64,000 nucleotides of DNA, taken from Palsa-883 sp963847615. GTDB taxonomy: Bacteria; Pseudomonadota; Alphaproteobacteria; Acetobacterales; Acetobacteraceae. The translations under genes and the position numbers were made by a program. Numbering within the stretch: the first letter of the stretch is position 1; each line of letters begins with the position of its first letter. The DNA is taken from positions 62,001 to 126,000 of the forward strand of contig CAWKAN010000017.1 of the NCBI GenBank assembly GCA_963847615.1, given 5' to 3'. Below, in pieces: positions 60,906 to 64,000 of the stretch. The notes under the pieces are model-generated. The model searched no databases, had not been told where the DNA came from, and worked only from the letters and a program-made list of their open reading frames with translations.

Positions 60906-62246
60906 CTATCCCTTGGTCATCCGCCGCAGCCAGCCGTTCAGGATGACCTGCGCCAGATGCCCGTAGTCGCGGCCGAAATGATGGCTCCCGCCGGTGCGGA
61001 TCACCACCACGCCGGTCTGCTTCAGCTCCGGGCAGACCGTGTCCGTCTCGCCCTCGCCGTAGAAGCACTGCACCATCTCGGGCGGCACCTTGGCCATCTC
61101 CGGGCGCACCGGCAGCGCCTTGGCGCTCGGCGGCAATCCCAGCCAGCCGCCCACCCGGATCTCGAAATCCGCCGCCGGCGCGAACCCCAGCAGCGTCAGC
61201 ATCGTCACCTTGTTGCGCGTCGGCTCCGGCAGGCGGTTGTAGGCGAACGGCAGCACGTCGGCACCGAACGAATAGCCGATCAGCGCCACGCTCCTGGCGT
61301 GCCAGCGCCGCGTGTAGGTGTCGATCACCCGCGCCACGTCGTGCGCCGTCTGCGCCGGGCTCTTGCGGTGCCAGAAATACCGCAGGCTGTCGATGCCGAC
61401 GACGGAGACGCCCCGCTCGCGCAGGTCGCGCGCGATGGTCTGGTCCAGATCGCGCCAGCCGCCGTCGCCGGAGATCACCACGGCGAGCATGTTGGTCTGT
61501 TGCGCAGCCGGCAGCTCGACCAGCGGCAGGTCGGAGACATTCGTCTCGTCCGGCGCGCGCGCGCCCAGATGCGGCTGGGCCAGGGCCAGCACGATGTCAC
61601 CCTCGGCGGTGCCTGGCGCGAAGCCGTGCAGCTCGACCTTGGCGCCGAGCCCGCGCAGCGCCGTCGCCAGCGCGTCCATCGCGGCGGGCAACGCGGCGGT
61701 GGTGCCGATGCCCCAGAACCCGGGCAGGCCGGGATCGTGCAGGATGGTCGGGTCGGGCGGGCAGGGGTTGAACCGCGGATCGAGCGTCGCCGCCGGATCG
61801 ATCGAGATCGCCCCGGCGATGGTGTTCGACGCCGCCATCGACAGCACGTGCTCGGCCAGCGTGCCGCCCTCGCCGGTGCCGGCCAGGATCGGCGTGAAGT
61901 AGGCGTCCGCATGCTGTTCGCGCTGCAACTGGTGGCTGATCTGCTCGGCATCGCCGACCAGGTGGCGGCAGGTCTCGGTGATGCCGGCCAGCCCGGCGAG
62001 GTAGCGCGCGGTATCGACCCCCACCACCAGCATGTCGTGCCGGCCCAGCAGCTCGGCCGCCTGCTGGTCCGCCGCGCTCCAGCCGGACATCGCCGAATAC
62101 AGCACCACGAAGCCGCGCATCGTCCCGGCGGGCCGGACCACCTGCACCTCGCCGAACCGCCCGCCCGCCACCGCCTCGGCCCGCGCGGGGAGCGTCAGGC
62201 CGACCATCCCGACCAGCGCGACCAGCAAGCCAAGCGCGCGACCCAT
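60906..62246 (-). CDS. acvB: AcvB/VirJ-type lysyl-phosphatidylglycerol hydrolase
   Basis: 446 residues from the ATG at 62246 (the in-frame 62252 start has its rbs immediately adjacent, so 62246 is preferred). Signal peptide MGRALGLLVALVGMVGLTLP. Two alpha/beta-hydrolase-like halves: FVVLYSAMSGWSAADQQAAE in the N-terminal half and LAVVISGDGGWRDLDQTIAR, VGIDSLRYFWHRKSPAQTAH, ALIGYSFGADVLPFAYNRLP (GxSFG nucleophile elbow) in the C-terminal VirJ-like half. Periplasmic. In Rhizobium and Agrobacterium AcvB hydrolyses lysyl-phosphatidylglycerol made by LpiA; here the gene follows lpiA/mprF 20 bp downstream. Confidence 0.92.
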   Translation of the reverse strand: MGRALGLLVALVGMVGLTLPARAEAVAGGRFGEVQVVRPAGTMRGFVVLYSAMSGWSAADQQAAELLGRHDMLVVGVDTARYLAGLAGITETCRHLVGDAEQISHQLQREQHADAYFTPILAGTGEGGTLAEHVLSMAASNTIAGAISIDPAATLDPRFNPCPPDPTILHDPGLPGFWGIGTTAALPAAMDALATALRGLGAKVELHGFAPGTAEGDIVLALAQPHLGARAPDETNVSDLPLVELPAAQQTNMLAVVISGDGGWRDLDQTIARDLRERGVSVVGIDSLRYFWHRKSPAQTAHDVARVIDTYTRRWHARSVALIGYSFGADVLPFAYNRLPEPTRNKVTMLTLLGFAPAADFEIRVGGWLGLPPSAKALPVRPEMAKVPPEMVQCFYGEGETDTVCPELKQTGVVVIRTGGSHHFGRDYGHLAQVILNGWLRRMTKG

Positions 62247-62266
62247 GTTCATCCCTCCGCTGCCGC

Positions 62267-64000
62267 TCATGACCGGTTGCCCGCCAGCACGGCGAGGTCC
62301 GCCAGGGTCAGGAACGGTCCCAACGTGCCGGAGGCGGCCAGGTAGCGCGGCTGCCAGTCCGGGTTGAACTTGTTCTTGAACGTCCGCAGCCCGCGGAAAT
62401 TGTACAGCCGTCCGCCGAACCGCCAGACCAGGTGGCCGATCTGGTGCCAGGTCGCCGCCAGCGGCGTCGGCGTCAGCCCGGACAGCGGCGCCATCCCCAG
62501 GCTGAGGCTGTGGAACCCGGCCTGCTTCAAGTGCAGCGCCAGCTTGGTGAACAGGTATTCCATCGCATACGGCGAGGCCCCCGGGGCGTGGCGCATCACG
62601 CCGACCGTTGCCTCGGCGTGCAGGTCGGTGGTCATGAAGGTGGTGAACGCCACCGGCGTGCCGTTCTGGCGCACCAGCATCACCGACTGCGCCGCCAGGT
62701 AAGCGGCGTCGAACGCGGCGACGGAGAAGCTCTTTTCGCCCCGGTGGTGGCCGTGCAGCCAGGCATCGGAGATCGCCCGCAGCGTCGCCAGCAGGGCAGG
62801 GACCTCAGCCGGGCCGAACACCTCGGTGCCGAGCCCGTCGCGCTCGCCGCGTTTCAGCGCGTAGCGCAGGTTGGTGCGCCGCGGTCCCTCCAGCCCGAAC
62901 CCATCGAGGCCGATGCACGCCTCCTCGCCCAGCTTCATCAGCTTGAGCCCGGCGTCGAGATACAGCGGCAGCGCCTCCGGCCGCACCTGGTAGAAGGCGG
63001 CGCGCCCGCCATGCGCATGCGCCAGCGCCACGAACTGCGCGATCAAGCCCGGCCATTCCGCGCGCGGACCGACCGGGTCGTGCAGCGCGACCCAGCTCCG
63101 CCCGCGCTTGGCATACATCAGGAACGCCTGGCGGGTGGGCGAGAACACCAAGCTCTTGTCGCCCATCATCGCCAGCATCGCGTCGCTGCGCTCCTGCGCG
63201 CGCACGATCAGTGCCGCGGTGCGCAGCTCCTCCGCCGTCGGCAGCGTCAGCCGCCCGGAGGCGGGGCGCAGCAACTGCCACAGCGCCACCGCGCCGGCGA
63301 ACAGCGCCGCGCCGACCGTGGCGCGCAACGCGCGCGAGGCCCGCTCGTCGAACGCGAACTGCCACCACATGTCATGGCTGTACGGCACGTCGCGGAACGC
63401 GAAGAAGAACACCCAGAACACCGCCAGCAGCACGACGCCGATCGAGGTCAGCCAGCCCAGCGTGAACGGCTCCTGGAACAACGAGGTCGGCCGGTCGAAC
63501 CGCGGCCGCGTCGCCGCCAGCAGCACCAGCAGGAACACCAGCACCCCGGCCTCGTCGAAGGCCAGCCCCTTGGCCAGCGACAGGCCCAGGCTGACCAGCG
63601 CGATCGCCGTGGCCAGCCACCACGCCGCGTCGAGCCGGCGCAGCAGGCCGCGGGCCACGAACAGCAGCATCGCCCCCAGCACGCTGCCCAGCAGCTGCGC
63701 GCTTTCCACCGCCCACAGCGGCAGCGTCATCTGCAGCACCGCCAGGCGCTTGCCGAACGCCGGCGTGGCGCCGGAGACCAGCAGCATGATGCCGATCGCG
63801 AAGGTGATGACGCCGATAAACATCGGCGTGAGCTGCGCCACGCGCGGCGCGGGGGCGAGGCGGGCGGCGATGGCGCGTACCTCGAAGGCGGCGAGCAGGC
63901 CGCCCGACAGCAGCAGCGGCAGGACGAAGTAGATCGTCCGGTAGGCCAGCAGCGCGGCGATCGCCGCCGTGGTCGGAACGGTCCCGCCCAATGCGAAGAC
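62267..64000 (-). CDS. lpiA: MprF/LpiA lysylphosphatidylglycerol synthase, 5' end outside window
   Basis: At least 575 residues. The N-terminal part (for example TIYFVLPLLLSGGLLAAFEV, FIGVITFAIGIMLLVSGATP) has many membrane helices, and the C-terminal 300 residues are the DUF2156 aminoacyl-transferase domain: LVFSPTRQAFLMYAKRGRSW, ALHDPVGPRAEWPGLIAQFV, LHAEATVGVMRHAPGASPYA, YNFRGLRTFKNKFNPDWQPR. The enzyme moves lysine from lysyl-tRNA to phosphatidylglycerol, reducing membrane charge and raising acid and cationic-peptide tolerance. The frame reaches the window end, so its true start and probably several flippase helices lie beyond 64000. Confidence 0.92.
   Translation of the reverse strand, partial: VFALGGTVPTTAAIAALLAYRTIYFVLPLLLSGGLLAAFEVRAIAARLAPAPRVAQLTPMFIGVITFAIGIMLLVSGATPAFGKRLAVLQMTLPLWAVESAQLLGSVLGAMLLFVARGLLRRLDAAWWLATAIALVSLGLSLAKGLAFDEAGVLVFLLVLLAATRPRFDRPTSLFQEPFTLGWLTSIGVVLLAVFWVFFFAFRDVPYSHDMWWQFAFDERASRALRATVGAALFAGAVALWQLLRPASGRLTLPTAEELRTAALIVRAQERSDAMLAMMGDKSLVFSPTRQAFLMYAKRGRSWVALHDPVGPRAEWPGLIAQFVALAHAHGGRAAFYQVRPEALPLYLDAGLKLMKLGEEACIGLDGFGLEGPRRTNLRYALKRGERDGLGTEVFGPAEVPALLATLRAISDAWLHGHHRGEKSFSVAAFDAAYLAAQSVMLVRQNGTPVAFTTFMTTDLHAEATVGVMRHAPGASPYAMEYLFTKLALHLKQAGFHSLSLGMAPLSGLTPTPLAATWHQIGHLVWRFGGRLYNFRGLRTFKNKFNPDWQPRYLAASGTLGPFLTLADLAVLAGNRS

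Overview
The window is GC-rich alphaproteobacterial DNA, most likely chromosomal and most likely from an Acetobacteraceae-type member of the Rhodospirillales. The order rpmH-rnpA-yidD-yidC-engB, a glpX-recJ pair, hldE, an lpiA/mprF-acvB pair and a split class III ribonucleotide reductase all fit that group. No rRNA or other taxonomic marker is present, so the assignment is an inference from gene content and protein style.

Layout. 1-3237: an OmpA-like lipoprotein, a sugar-transferase-like protein, and gene-poor DNA. 3238-22884: two different integrative elements in tandem at the 3' half of one tRNA-Glu(TTC) gene. Three direct copies of a 44-45 bp core (anticodon loop to CCA) lie at 3238, 12136 and 22808. 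Element 1 (about 8.9 kb) carries an intact tyrosine integrase, a small HTH protein, an insertion sequence with perfect ends, a Toprim/zinc-finger primase-like gene, a DUF3631 ATPase-like gene and an exported ClpP-like gene. Element 2 (about 10.7 kb) carries a frameshifted integrase, HTH genes, a VRR-NUC nuclease, primase-like genes, an AEP-type primase with a RepA-like helicase, and small exported or membrane proteins. No capsid, tail or conjugation genes are visible. The elements look like replicating satellites or integrative plasmids. Each has its own direct repeat just inside both ends, as expected of integrase arm sites.

22987-33904: recJ, glpX, hldE, a phosphatase, tRNA-Gln, an IS66 remnant, a MITE-like element and three exported proteins (ClpP-like, glycine-zipper/PG-binding lipoprotein, double SNase-like). 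33905-36740: a repeat island with an IS3-like remnant, a 42 bp perfect palindrome and three tandem 353 bp units each holding a 174 bp hairpin. 36741-42599: a molybdopterin-binding dehydrogenase subunit with a MoaD/ThiS-like protein, then engB-yidC-yidD-rnpA-rpmH. 42600-55642: an FAD oxidoreductase, hicBA and higBA toxin-antitoxin pairs, an SDR, a flavoprotein, an aldose 1-epimerase, UDP-galactopyranose mutase with a glycosyltransferase-like neighbour, a DUF2189 membrane protein, a TauD-family dioxygenase, and three copies of a roughly 300 bp giant hairpin between genes. 55643-64000: dps, nrdG, a separate glycyl-radical piece of NrdD, nrdD with an FNR-like box, a small exported protein, acvB and lpiA/mprF (cut by the window end).

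A caution for the whole window: conserved housekeeping genes (recJ, glpX, yidC, nrdD) are split by single-base frameshifts, as are many element genes, and the tRNA-Glu has one extra T-loop base. This points to indel errors in the assembly more than to real gene decay, so most 'broken' genes here should be checked against raw reads first.
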